In this document: piece by piece, positions 1 to 15,289 of the stretch
How the letters are laid out: every line of letters starts with the position of its first letter
How positions within the stretch are numbered: the first letter of the stretch is position 1
From: Siniperca chuatsi
Lineage: Eukaryota > Chordata > Actinopteri > Centrarchiformes > Sinipercidae
Direction: 5' to 3'
Assembly (NCBI RefSeq): GCF_020085105.1
Contig: NC_058045.1
Location: forward strand, 3,556,333 to 3,620,332
Length of the DNA stretch: 64,000 nt
Position numbers and translations under genes: made by a program
The notes under the pieces: generated by a model
What the model saw: only the letters and a program-made list of their open reading frames with translations
What the model was told of the DNA's origin: nothing
The model's database searches: none

Positions 1-3000
1 TCTAAATTTAAAAAGAAAATGTATCCAATGAGGGAGATTGGTGGAGACTAACCTTTAGACGCCAAACAACAACCAGAGAAGCAAAAACCCTCCATTGGTG
101 AAGACTTTCATTGTTCTATGTAGTTTTTTATATTGAGATGGTGAGCTCAATTGCAATCTCTCCAGGCACTTTCAGCAACTGAAAATGTGGAAATTGTGCT
201 GAGAGAATGAATTATTTTAACTAAATTACATGAAATACATGAAAAATACTACACATAAAGGTAACAATCAGTATATTAATCTTGTCATATACGAGTCAAA
301 AGAAATAAGAGTACAGAGCCAAATATCAAAATTGAGCGTTCATTCTTGAACCTGAAACCACGTCAAGGTTCATTTACTTTCTCTGGACCTTTCTGCGATT
401 TTGTCACTCGACCGGATTTCCGTATTTAGATCACGTGATGACACCTGAGCAAGTTCTATTCACTGAAGAGGGCTATGGGATATGGTCAAAAGCTCCAGAA
501 AAGGCTTGCAAGTGAGACTTGAGTTGACCACAAACATCAGTGTTTCACTGTCAAAATAATATGAAGTTTTCTGTATCTGGCAGCTTCAAGTGAAAAGAAA
601 ATGTTTCCTAAATGATGTCATTTTAAGTATCTCTTCTTTTTACTTTTATTTAAATCTCTATTTCTATGGTGAGATACTATCAAGCTGAGCCTGTTCAGAA
701 GATTCTATAAAACCTACAAATCCATCTGAGACATTTTCTGCATTACTCTGTCTCCCTCTGGTGGAATTCAGATGTCATCTTCCAGCTGGTACTGATGGTA
801 TACTGATTATATCATCTAAACTTCTTGTAAAATCCAATTAAATGTAAACAATATATGAAAAAGAAAAAACAACTGAGGAACTTTACAGATGGGAATAATT
901 ATAGATAATATTTTCCTGTAATGTCCAACATTTTTTGTTGCATCAGATTTTAGTCCAGCTGTTCACCACTCGACAAAAACATCAACAAACCAGGAAATAA
1001 ATCAAATGTATCTGGTCATGGAAGTGCTGAGTACCAGCTGAATTTTGGAAGTGCAAGAAAAGTGCAACGTGACTGGGATTTACTGCAATGGACAGCACAA
1101 AAAGTCTACATGACCAAGTGCAAGTCATTTATGTTAACTGTCTGTGTGACAACTTAACTGTCACTGAATTCTCCTGATGCCATAATCCAAACTCTTCCCA
1201 TGTTGTTTAACCTTCCCTGTAAAACTCCCCAGGTCCCCGGCTCACAGGAAAAACAAATTCAGATTATCATGTCTTCGGGTTCAGAACAACAAGATTATTT
1301 TTTGTATACTATTGTGGATTGAGAATGAAAAAACAAGAGATTTTGTAAACTGAAATACAAAAATATCTATCCAGAGATATTAGCTGTAGCTTACATAACA
1401 CAAATAACACAGTTCTTGATAATTCATGGATCACAGTGTAAACAGTTTATTTAAGTACTACCTTCTAACAAAGTACATCTTCCAACTGTCAATGTCAAAC
1501 AATACAGGAGAGAAAAGAGAAACTGATCACAACCAGGTCTGTGAATTACTAAAAGCATCTGTATTACTGAGCTCTACAAAGTAACTGCCACTGAGTTCAT
1601 TTGTTCTGGGCTGAGCGACAGACAATATCTTCCAGCCTTGGCAAATCACACCAAAACGTGATGCACAGACAGATTTGCCCTCCGGGTGTGTATTTGGGTG
1701 AACTTTCTGTTTAAACCTACTGTAACACTTTGTAAAGAGTTCTGGAGCACACAAGAGCTTTTAATAAGGTGCAGCAACACTTGTGTCTACATGTTAAATT
1801 GACCTGAAACTAAAGTTTGAGGTTAAAGGTCAGCCATGAAATTTCCTTTCACATGTATACTGAGTTGATGATGATGGTGAACACGAGGGGCTTCATTCGA
1901 GTGAAGACTGAGGACTGAACAGTTGTCTGCTGAACTTTGAGCTTTCCCATTTGCTGGTAGCATTCCCTTTTTTCCTTCCAGTAAGATGGATATGTTGTTG
2001 TCTGGTGAATAACATGAATGCAGCTAACTTTAGCATGGACAGCACCACTGACAATGGAAAGCCTAACCAGTCTGAGGGTTGTACGCCATCCTAGAGGAAC
2101 TTCGCACTGACTGGCAGACCGATGGGAACATAGCAGTGATGCCACATTGAAAACAATTGTTAATTTTAGTTGATGATTACACATTCCTCTCTGGGCTGAG
2201 AAACCTCAGCACGATCATTTGTCGACTGAAACACTTTAACAACCCCACTACATAGACTCCTGAATGCACAGCGTCACAAACTTTCCTTCTTAGTTCCTGA
2301 AAAGAAAGAAGGATTTTGTTAAAAAAACAACAGCAGGTCATCATTTCCCAGATTATCTCAGGAAGTTCAGAAACTTAAATGTAAGGCTTTGCTATCATAA
2401 GCTCAGTTCTTCTATAAAATGACCCCCGCTTCTGGTCTGCCAAAAGCAGCTTAGTGGATTGGATTACAGTGTAATTGCTGTTCTGTTTCAATCCGCTGAA
2501 CTACAATGATCTTCCTGTTTACATGATTTTTGGGGATCTTGACGCAGCAGAGCAGAGTTTTTGTGTCATTACCTTGGTAGGATATGATATGATGGTCATA
2601 TCATATCCAGCACTTCATTTCTGTCTCTGCCTCTATGTCATCAGATGATCTGTGAGTGCTGAAGCCAGATCTTCATCTTGTTGAACAAACAGCTGTCTAC
2701 TTCTACTCTACTGGCTCTGACAGATACAGCAAGACACAGGTAAACTTGATAAATGATCAGTAAGATGAAAAGCTTTCACTGGAGCTGCTTTTTTACCATA
2801 AACTACAAAGGTCTGAATTTAAGGTACAAATGACTGAAAACCTTTTCTTTTGGCCTTGATGTTGTTAGTTTTACCACATGAGGGCAGCAGAGTGACACAG
2901 TTGTTCAGTGGCCAGACAGTTGTTTTTTTTATTGTCTGAGATACACTGTTTGTTCAAATATGGGTATGGAAAAAAGCTCCAAATACGTCACATGCACTGT

Positions 3001-4183
3001 TACAATAAACAGAGGTATTTTGATGCCATGGTGAACTAGGTTTGGGGGCTGAACTAATCTCAAAGACTAAAACAACCCACCTGTTTCCATTTTCAAGAGT
3101 GACTTCAGTCCCAACAAAGGCAGTATACCTATCTCTATGTTTTTGAATCATCTGCTGTATCACTGTTGAGTTACAGATGAACATTTCAGTGAAGCATGAA
3201 ACTAATTTCTGGTTTTGATACCACTTGTAATCTAGGGTTTTTAAGGACATGTTAACTGTTTAGATTTTAGACTGTGACAACTTTTATTTTTATTTTTATT
3301 AGAATACAATAATTCGGACTAATACAATCACCTGTGGTTTGAAGGTTACTCATCCTTGAGTAACCATTGTGTGTGTGTGATGTCAAGTACCAGAGGAGAG
3401 GTGTGTCCCCCTGTGGTTCAAATGAAACACTACACCAACTCAAATTCTCCACTGACAAAAATACTCTGAGCAGTAAGTGCTCTGTGTTTAGCCCGTCTGG
3501 GTGTTGGTCAGACACGCTAATCCTCATAAGCATATGTTGGAATAGATAAGTGTTTACCACATATGTGTTTTTTACATACTATTCATACTGTATATTTCAT
3601 GATAAATGAGTTGCATATATGGGGACATACTGTAACAAAGATAATGATAGTGATTCTTTAAATTGTTGTTTTCATTCTCTTAAAGTGAAAGCAAATCCTT
3701 TTTGTTGCTGAGGGCTTCTAGAGCCCCTTGAAGGCCCCACAAGGGACATTGAAGTCCACTTTGTTAATCACAGAGCCAGACCAGGTGAATCTAAGTGAAA
3801 GCATGAATCCCCTGTGGATCCTAAATGTTAAACTTATATAAGAACTGGATCGAATTTGATGTAATTCTTAAAGAGAAAGTTTATGATTACATGTGAAGTA
3901 TAAATGTTTAAATCACAAAAAGAATGCATAAATGAACAGAAGGACATAATAAAAAGACAGATGAGGTGTGGATTTTGCAGTAGTATCGGGGTTATTTCTG
4001 GTATTTTATACATAGACTGTAGACTGTACAATCCACAGGAACATTAGCTTTGTTGCCTTTTGCATTTCATGCAGTCTGTCTGTATGAGTCGGTGTCAGAC
4101 ACAATAGCTGCTGGTAGGTTGCATCATCAGCTAATTGTGACCCAGGAGATACCCATCTCTGGCAGGCGAGTGAGAGGGGCAAC

Positions 4184-4185
<2 letters not shown>

Positions 4186-4217
<32 letters not shown>
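4186..4217. repeat. (GT)n microsatellite
   Basis: Uninterrupted TG/GT dinucleotide tract of about 32 bases in the intergenic region. It produces an artificial valine/cysteine-rich open frame on one strand and threonine/histidine on the other. Confidence 0.95.
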
Positions 4218-4219
<2 letters not shown>

Positions 4220-4529
4220 TACGTGCGACTGAAAACCCACTGCCTCTGCTGCTACTGTTGCTGATTCTGCTGCTGCTGCAATCACCTGCAATCCTTTCAA
4301 CGCCTCGCCACTCCTGCTAGTTGCCTGGAGACGGGGTCGCCTAGGCCACAGAGCTAATGATACTGGGAGAGGATGAGGAGGAGAAAGATGGAGACAAAGA
4401 TACAAAGAGAGGAGTGGGTTCAAAAAGGAGAAGGGGAGGGGGGAGAGTGGAAGCGATAATGGAGGAGAAGGTGGCGTATTCATCCTGTAACTGGGAATCA
4501 CATGTTCAGTCGCTTCTGATAGATTGCGT

Positions 4530-4640
4530 CTTGTTGAAGTGCCCTTGAGCAGGACACTGAACCCTCGGCTGCTCACTCACTGTGAGCCAGCTCTGGATAA
4601 AAGCACCTTGTGGGGTTTTCACTAACTGCAAAATCAGAAA
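4530..4640 (+). repeat. Fragment of teleost SINE-like repeat (copy 1 of 3)
   Basis: Contains 'gcaggacactgaaccct' followed by a 'ctctggataaaagcac' segment. This is the same order of blocks as the repeat at 16150-16320 and, inverted, near 63640-63800. Such 'gggcaagacactgaaccc ... ggataaaagcgc' blocks are very common in teleost genomes. The family name was not determined and the boundaries are approximate. Confidence 0.55.
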
Positions 4641-5736
4641 CAGGGATGGCAGGCAGAGGGAGATCAGACAGACAAATGCAACCACCCATCGCCTCGTCCT
4701 CACACACCAAAGAAAAAACAGATATTAGAGTTTGTTGTTCATTTCTCAGCTCACAGCGAATGTCACCAGGTCAGCTTCAAAAGCCTGAGGAACAAAGGCA
4801 CAGCATCTAGACAACGTACACTCTTGACAAAAACGGTTCCTCAGGCTTGCATCATTGAAAACCTGTGTTCTGGTGTGTGTAAATAACTAAAGATGCAAAA
4901 AAAAAACTCTGAAAACATCAGTAGTAAAAGAACAAAAAGAAGATTTGATACAAAATGATTAACTCAAGGTCCTTAGTAGCTTATAGTCCTGTAAATAACT
5001 AGTAACATTAATTTATCAAATTCAGTTTCAACACAGGGATGGATTAATTTCTATATTCTGGACTGGATTTTAGGCTGATTAGTTGGTTGAATGACTGTTT
5101 AGATGTCATTGGATGTTGTAGCTATTCTCAGTTTAGTTAAATAGGATTCAGACTTTTAATTTATTGAAAACAGTTCCTTGAAAATGGTTTCCCTTTTATG
5201 GTTTTACTGGTTTCCTGGTTTCCCACTGAAAGGTTTTCTAAAGCGACATGCTCAAGTGGTTCCACATAGACCCTCCATGATGCTGTGAAATGTATAAAAT
5301 GCTTCAGGTAATTTATATTAAAACATAACCAAACGGAACTCTTTCCACATATTTTAAAAAAATTAAAGGGATCTTTAAGGGTTTTTTTTGTTCCATTTCG
5401 AACCACTAACTTCACCAAACAACCTTAATTTTTCTGTGTGCAACACCAGCAGGAGATCAATAACATTCACAACATGTGGGAGGGAGGGCAGTGGGACAAC
5501 ATCAGCAAAAGACCCACCGCTGGGTTGACGCAGCAACAGTGTCGGCGATTGCTCACCTTTGCACCATCTCTGTGTGTGGGAGGGGTTGGGAGAGCATTGG
5601 AGACCTGCTAATTGATTTCATCCCTCTGGAAAGTCATTTCATCATACTTGGTGTTTTTAACCCTTGTCTTACGACAGCCTTACAGCAGTCAGCCTGCACA
5701 GAGACTCACAGCCCTCGGGGAAATTATAAGCTCCTG

Positions 5737-5780
5737 AGTGTGTGTGTGTGTGTGTGTGGAGGGGAGAGAGAGAGAGAGAC
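5737..5780. repeat. (GT)n plus (GA)n compound microsatellite
   Basis: A GT run of about 20 bases is followed by a short G-rich spacer and an AG run. It lies inside a 148-codon open frame on the plus strand that has no other protein-like features. Confidence 0.9.
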
Positions 5781-6951
5781 AAGGCACAGAGGAGAAGGAA
5801 GCGATGAAGGAGCCCTAAAAATGAGGCAGGGATGGGTTAGGATGGATGAAAAAAGCAAAAACCCATGTACAGAGAATATTTTGAACGATTTCTACACACT
5901 GCAGACATTTAAATGGATCTGAAATATTTTAGACACATAAGAGGGTGCAAAACTGACGAGTGACTGCACACAAACTGTAAAACCCAGCATCCACTGATTT
6001 GTTTTGTTTTTTTGCAGGTATAAGACTTCTAGACGTTTAGATTCAAACTGGGCTCAATCTTGTTGGAACTGTTGAAAATATAACTGTTGTTTCAACGGCA
6101 TCAATGACGACATTTCAGTGCCCTCCTCTAACTACAGGCTGAGCCACTGAAATGCTGATGAAATAATCAATTTTTCAATCCAACATTAGCCAGGTTTTAA
6201 TGTAGGCATCCTAATGTCTTTTAACTTGCAAATCCCCAAATCAGTGCTTCCTTGGAAGGTACAGTAGTGTGTATAAAGCACTAACAAAGCAAACCACGCT
6301 ATGCAGTTACCTTAGTCTCACCATAGGTGGAAGTCACACACAGGTGTATACCTTTACAAGTGAGTTGGAAACCTCACACCCAGACTGACAGAACACACTG
6401 GGTGAGAGGTTCAACTGATTTGTTTGACCATGGTGAAACTGAAGGTGCTGCCTTGTGTTGTTTTACTTGTATTATGTTTATTCAAATCTCCTGACTGGCA
6501 ACACTGTCCTGCTTTTCTGGCATCATTTGAATTGATTTTATCTCACCTTTTCTTCCTTCTGTAAGGACATTTCCCAAGACTGTCCTCACAAAAGGCTGAC
6601 ACAGCTGATACGTGCAGTATTGCATGCATTTTCTACTTTAAAAAAAAACAACCACTGAGTAATTTGACCGTGTGTGTGTGTGTGTGTTGTTTGCACATTT
6701 CTGGGACCTTGTGTACTGTCTCCACTGTTATGTCAGGAAATGGCAGATGGAGTAATTCCCAGTAATTTACATACACAAGCATGAAGAGAAAACAGGAAGT
6801 GATTTTGGTCAGGGTAAACATTCTGTCTCTTCTGGCTTTTCTCTTTTAGTTAAGTAGAGTAAGTTACAACTCATGTGTCTCTTTGTCAAACCTTGAGCCA
6901 AGTTGTGAAACTTGCAACTGCAAAACAGAGAACAATGATAGTGTAACAAAT

Positions 6952-6957
6952 TTTATT
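6952..6957 (-). terminator. ppp1r15a: Probable ppp1r15a polyadenylation signal
   Basis: TTTATT on the plus strand reads AATAAA on the coding strand. It lies about 730 bases beyond the stop codon at 7688-7690, a reasonable 3' UTR length. No nearer AATAAA on the coding strand was noticed. Transcript data would be needed to confirm the cleavage site. Confidence 0.5.
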
Positions 6958-7687
6958 GATTTGACAAAGCACCTAGTGACAAATTTGCTACAGATGATTT
7001 TTTTTGACATATTTTCAGCTACATGATATCACCATGAGAAGCTGAGTGAGTCACATAGGACAAAGTGTTTGAATCTTTCCAGTCAATATAATAATAGACA
7101 TCCATCTGCACACTCAGTGCTAAAGGCAGCTATTATGTGCCTTTAAATAAGAAAATACAAGACACAACTTAAATATGAAAAACTAAAATATTTGAACAAT
7201 AAGACAAGAATTTCACCAGAACTATCCATCATGCTTAAACTAAACTTTTCAAAACACTTTGTACTGTAAAGCTCTGCTTTCTTACATCATCATTATCTAC
7301 TTTTAACTTCTAGATTCACCACTGTAGTTTGTTCACACATATAAAAACAGTAAAAAAAAATAAAAATAAAAAAAAGGGTTAAAAATACATGACAAGCTCC
7401 ATAGGGCATAGACAAGTTACATTACTAGGTCAGTATATAAGGCATACAAAAAAAAACATTCCACACGTTAATGCTGAGGTTAATATGAGAAAGTGTCAGT
7501 CAGTGCAACAGTCACACAATGTATAAAACCTTTTGAGGTACAAGGTTGTTCAACTTCACACCAAACATTAAAGTTGGCCTAACATCAAATTTCTAATTGG
7601 CCTAAATCAAAATCACTGTTGCATTGCAACCAATCACATGTTCTCATCCAAAAAGGAAATAAAACATTCAGTGTTCAGGACTTTTAT

Positions 7688-10600
7688 TTATTTCAAGGCA
7701 CCGTCCAGATACGCCCGGATCCTCTCTCTGTGGGGCTGGGTGAAGCAGTGGCCGATGGCCTGCTCTGTTTCCTGGATCCGCCTCCGGAAGCGATCCCGGT
7801 CTCGCGCCATTTCTTCCCAGTGTCCTTTACGAGACACCTGTCGAGCAAACGGCCAGGTCCGCATGACGTGGACTTGGACAAGATGAGAAAATCGCACCTA
7901 AAACCCAGAAGAAATTAAGATAAAAATTCAATACATTTTGTTAAAATGATACTGATGGTCATACAATGTTTATGTGCTTCTTTCGGGTTTATAACCTGCT
8001 ACTGATGCAAGTTAAGGGATATCTAAACTTCAAATAAAAGTCACTAAAACTACACAATAAAGATCCATGTACTTTCCCAACACTCTTAGACAGGCGTGTA
8101 ATCATAATTAGACTGACTTCTTTTTCTGCCTCAGGTGTTATTTTGTTTAGTGATGTAACAGGGTATTAACTGACAGGGTATTCAAATTGACTTTGCAATG
8201 CTGTTGCAACTTCATTTAGTCATAAGGAAGTAAAACTCTCTGCTGACTCACGGGAGTCACATGACTGGCTTAGTCATGACAACCAGCGACGTTGCTAACC
8301 GACAACAAACAACAACTCAGCTTAACACACTGCGCAGTACACTGCTGAGGCAGGAATTTACCCTTATCTTAGATATTCTGTCTCAAAAGAGGTTGCAACA
8401 ATCAGCAGAGACACTCCCTTGATATTGATGTACTAACTTAAAATAAGGGATCACATGCTCTTCTGTATCTACTTGAGCCAATGAAAATGAGGGGGAAAGT
8501 GTCATCTACCTAAAGGCAAAGCTGTATTTCTTAGTTTTGGAAATACTGGCATTTTGGAAAAATTTGGTTTTCACTTGATATCCAAAAACAAGTTTTTGAC
8601 ACTGCTTATATTACTTCTAACTTAAGCTATTTAGTCTACAGGAGGAATAGAGGAAAAGTTTATTTAACCTTTTGTTTTGATGTATCAAAGCCCATATCAA
8701 TGCTCTGTAGTATTTATACAGTAGAATATTTTTATTTCAAACCCCACAGGGGTTTTTAATGCTTCATCTAATCCTGTCTGGGAGTTTAACGATAAATTGT
8801 TATTAGATAATGACCTTTTTCTGGGTGGTGTTGGCCTTGCGTTCTTTTATCTCCTCTGGCAGTGACTGGAGTGTTTGTCCAGGTCTTTTCCAGGGAACCA
8901 GTGTTTTGTCTGGATGGGAGTGATGCTTTAACTGCCTCTCTGGCAGAAGGGGCTTGGTGGCTCTGGATTTTCGGGGTGTTTTTGACTCTTTTTCACATTT
9001 CTTGCCCTTTGTGGGTGGATTATTTGCGTGGTGGACATCAAGGGCATCTGGCTCTTCTCCAGACCGGAGTGCTGTTGTTGTTGTTGGGGAGCTCTGGAGG
9101 CAGGCCTGAAAGTTGAGAGGGTGGTACGGGTCGTCTTTTTGGCAGAGAGATTTCCACAGCTGCTCTTCTTCGTCATCCTCAGATGAAGGAGGAAAGCTGC
9201 TCTCCTTCTCCTCAGTGTCTGTCTCCGACTTGGAGGGAGGTGCAGGAAGTGAGGCCTGTTGTTTAGAGACTGTGGTGGTGGTTTGAGGCGATGTGCTGCT
9301 GACTGTGCACGCAGTGAAGCACATGGGATTGTAAGGGTCAGGACTGCTGAAGAACTCCAAGAGCCTCTCGCTCTCCTCCTTGTCAATGTCAGGGCTTGAA
9401 CCATCCGAACTGGCCCAACTGCTCCAACTGCTCTCACTGTCAGAGCGACTGACCCAGATATTCAGGCCTTGAGGCCCCAACATCTCCCCGCTGGTGTTGC
9501 TCACTGACATGAGGTCAGTATCACTGCTGTCCCTCGCTTCACTTTTACTTTTCCCCATGTTTGTGTTTGTTGAAATGCACGCAGAGAAAAAGAAGGGGTT
9601 GTAAGGATCACTAGATTTTGACAGAGACTCCCAAAGCGCCTTACTTTCCTCGCTGTCAAATTCTACTACGTTCTGGTCTTCCTCGCTACTCCAGTGAGAG
9701 CTTCTCTCCTCTTCTGAAGTGTCCGGTTTGAAAACTTTCTCCTTGGAAATATCCTGTTTGAAGACTTTCTCACTACTTTTATGGCAGGTGTCGTTTGAAC
9801 TAGAGCTGTCGCTGCTTGATACAAAGATGTTCCAGTCGCCAGGGAAGCCCATTTTCCAGCTGGACTGGTGTCCTAGGAAGATGGCGTCTTCTTTACCAGA
9901 TGTTCTGGACACAAAATCGTCCACTAGTCCGCAGCACAGGTCGTCAGCGCGCAGAGTGGACAGCAGTGCCTCAGCGGTGGATTTCCCAGCGAACGGGTCG
10001 CCAACTTCAGCACAGAAGTTAGAGAGGGGATTCGAACCTCCAACCATTACTCCGTTGTCTCCGTCAAACAAAGAGGAGAACAGGAAGGATTCCGTTGGGT
10101 TTGCTGCTGTGCTCATGTGCTGGATGTGCTGACCTGTCTCGTCTGTGATTCTCAGGTGAACCTCAAACCTGAACATCTGGAAAACTGGAAAATCAGGAGA
10201 AAAGTATTAAGAGTTGATTTGAAATTCAAAAGAGAATGATTTAAAGTTACATTCTGTGTAATTACGGTCTATTTTAGGTCATAATGACATGAAAAACCAC
10301 TATTAAAAACAAAATAAAATGCTTTTATATAATAATGCAACCATCATAAGGCTGGGTGATATGGAAAGAAATCTAAGTGTAATCATAAATTTACTTTGGT
10401 ATAAATTACGTTAAATTAACGTTAATCCACGTTAAATTTGACTTGCTTTAACCTGTTAATTCTGACATCAGAACTGTGCTTCACGATTTATAACATAACA
10501 ATCCTACAATATATAAATACACAATGGAGTACCACAGGGACTTTACAGGGAATATTATTGTGATAGCATGGTAAGTACCATCAAGTACATTAACAGGCTA

Positions 10601-11077
10601 AGAACGTAAACACGACGAAAACTATCTCAGCGTTATGTCTCTGAAAATAGATAACATTAACTGGACATAACGAACACCTAGTTGACCATGTAAAAATAAG
10701 GTATTCATAAGTGTTATTATAATGGAGCTATATTGTGAATTTGCGTTATGTCTTTAACGATAATAATAAGAAAAGGAGAGTATCTTACAACGACTCAACG
10801 GTTTCTGTAACGTAAACAACTCACAACGGCTACATTTTCCCCACAGTAATTGGAGGCGTTAAAAGCAAATAAATAAAGCCAAACCAACAAGTTTTAAATT
10901 TACTTTACTCTTACCTGACATGAAGGTGTAGTATATGACCTGAACCAGTAGCCGAAACTGTTCCCACAGTACAGTGAGCATCTGTTTAGTCCAAGGCAGA
11001 AGCGCCATCCCTCCGCTACCGAACCTCTCCATCGCCGTCCGCTCAGAACCCTTCTCGGGACCAACCATGGTAGCCAT
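7688..11077 (-). CDS. ppp1r15a: Protein phosphatase 1 regulatory subunit 15A-like (GADD34), eIF2-alpha phosphatase subunit
   Basis: Coding exons are 10915-11077, 8815-10184 and 7688-7897, giving 580 aa. The family recruits PP1 and G-actin to dephosphorylate eIF2-alpha and end the integrated stress response. Seen: an N-terminal hydrophobic/amphipathic stretch (about residues 26-53); a long acidic Ser-rich middle with three DPYNP-type repeats (DPYNP 247-251, DPYNP 337-341, DPYHP 406-410), each preceded by a Leu/Trp-rich 'LWESL'-like block; the PP1-docking KVRF at 511-514, formed exactly across the last splice junction; then a Trp/Arg-rich tail with [12 protein letters not shown] (537-548), the eIF2/actin-contact region. 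The 24-residue spacing from KVRF to Trp538 equals human PPP1R15A; human PPP1R15B has about 19. The DPYNP repeats, however, resemble PPP1R15B. The start is either the ATG at 11077 (A at -3, G at +4) or the one at 11068 in ACCATGG, 3 codons later. Family assignment is firm; A versus B is likely A. Confidence 0.85.
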
Positions 11078-11130
11078 TTTTTTATTTCTTTCCACTCCTC
11101 CGATTATGGCGGTAATGTTACGAAAAATCC

Positions 11131-11412
11131 TCACGTATTCTGGTATTCCTCGTCAAAAACCAACAGATTTCGCGTATTTGTCAGTGACAGATATGCGTCG
11201 ATGTGCTGTCGCTTCATTTTCCGGCAAGTCTGCGCCATTTTTTGATCTCCTTCGTCAAATGTTCTCATGTATTTTCTCCATGTTTCTCAGTCTTGTGTTG
11301 TCTTCGTTGTAGTAGTAGAGAAGAATGTCTCTTTATTTGCAACACGGTCCCTTAAATGAAATGAGCTTGACGTTAAGCGGCGCTGTGATTGGACACAGAG
11401 GCTGACACTCAT
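11131..11412 (-). promoter_or_regulatory. ppp1r15a: Three upstream ORFs in the predicted ppp1r15a leader
   Basis: On the coding strand, uORF1 starts at 11412 and stops at 11287 (41 codons plus stop). uORF2 starts at 11281 and stops at 11255 (8 codons). uORF3 starts at 11268 and stops at 11131 (45 codons), overlapping uORF2 in another frame. All end before the main ATG at 11077. Mammalian GADD34 mRNA is known to be translated under eIF2-alpha phosphorylation through uORFs, so this arrangement fits translational control. Whether all three are in the mRNA depends on the true start site. Confidence 0.55.
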
Positions 11413-11452
11413 CAAACCTCCCGCCCCTCACGTAACAAACACCACCCTCAGA

Positions 11453-11460
11453 TTACGTAA
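11453..11460. promoter_or_regulatory. ppp1r15a: Palindromic TTACGTAA bZIP-type site
   Basis: A perfect 8-bp palindrome of the kind bound by PAR-bZIP, C/EBP-ATF and E4BP4 factors. A TGACG half-site follows within about 10 bases (near 11464), and another CRE-like TGACGTTA is at 11369-11376. ATF4/CHOP control of GADD34 is established in mammals. Binding here is inference. If the TATA box at 11513 is used, this site lies just downstream of the start. Confidence 0.4.
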
Positions 11461-11512
11461 CGTCTGACGCGTGGAAAGAGCCCGTAATTTCCTGAGGTAC
11501 CAGGAAAGCCCT

Positions 11513-11519
11513 TTTTATA
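11513..11519 (-). promoter_or_regulatory. ppp1r15a: Candidate TATA box for ppp1r15a
   Basis: The coding strand reads GGCTATAAAAAGGGC, a canonical TATAAAA in GC-rich flanks. It predicts transcription starting near 11485 and a leader of about 400 bases carrying three uORFs. An inverted CCAAT (coding-strand CCAATC) near 11387-11391 would then be inside the leader, so a second, more proximal promoter remains possible. Confidence 0.5.
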
Positions 11520-11856
11520 GCCTCTTACAGTCATTACATATAAAATAAAAGGGCGAAAAGCGAAATTAGGGGGATATTAAGAAACGGTAGGAACTTCTCA
11601 ATGACTGAAAGCAAATGGACAGTTAAATTTCCTTCAAAAGGGTGGAGTTTCAATTTTGCTTTCCCACAATTATTTTTGCTTGAAGTTCACATTCCCATAT
11701 ATAGATATTGTCTGTGCTATGATTAAACCAAAACCAAATGGTTTATCACTACACCGATTTTTTAACTTGCTTCCAAAATTAATTTAAAACACAAGACCCA
11801 TAAGACACTTAGTAATAAAAAAAACAAACACCACAACAATTTCAAATTTAATTTGT

Positions 11857-11862
11857 TTTATT
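11857..11862 (-). terminator. rps13: rps13 polyadenylation signal
   Basis: Coding-strand AATAAA lies only 18 bases after the TAA stop at 11880-11882. A 3' UTR of a few tens of bases is typical of ribosomal-protein mRNAs. Confidence 0.8.
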
Positions 11863-11879
11863 AATCCAAAAAGTGTAGT

Positions 11880-15262
<3,383 letters not shown>

Positions 15263-15271
15263 GATGGCGGT

Positions 15272-15284
15272 AGAGGAAGAGAGG
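15272..15284 (-). promoter_or_regulatory. rps13: 5' terminal oligopyrimidine (TOP) start of rps13
   Basis: The coding strand reads CCTCTCTTCCTCT about 10 to 22 bases before the ATG. A pyrimidine run at the cap is the hallmark of ribosomal-protein mRNAs and links their translation to mTOR/LARP1. The exact start within the run is not certain. Just upstream (15310-15350) are a GCGCCTGCGTC block, a GGAA core and two TGACGC copies, which could be NRF1-, ETS- and CRE-like sites. Confidence 0.7.
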
Positions 15285-15289
15285 CCGCA

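Larger units (their letters stand above)
1..6950. other. Intergenic region, no gene recognised
   Basis: Both strands were read for exons and nothing resembles a known protein. Open frames here are short, lack splice-linked partners and often run through simple repeats. The stretch is AT-rich with a SINE-like fragment near 4530-4640, GT microsatellites at 4186-4217 and 5737-5758, and a GT tract near 6670-6690. In human the gene beyond RPS13 is PLEKHA7; none of its exons was recognised here. An undetected UTR or non-coding RNA cannot be excluded. Confidence 0.6.

Noticed and set aside
4127..4576. 149-codon minus-strand frame
   Set aside because: It runs through a GT microsatellite and a purine-rich region, giving poly-His/Thr and Ser/Pro/Leu runs; no family resemblance and no splice context.
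5476..5922. 148-codon plus-strand frame
   Set aside because: It crosses a GT/GA microsatellite (Val/Cys run), has no recognisable domain and no support from splice sites or a promoter.
7619..7918. Plus-strand frames of 82-99 codons over 7619-7918
   Set aside because: They are shadows of the last ppp1r15a exon on the other strand.
8803..10176. 457-codon frame taken as a complete single-exon gene starting at 10176
   Set aside because: It lacks the PP1-docking site, which forms only after splicing to 7688-7897, and the upstream exon 10915-11077 joins in frame at 10184. The terminal V-I-I is intron read-through.
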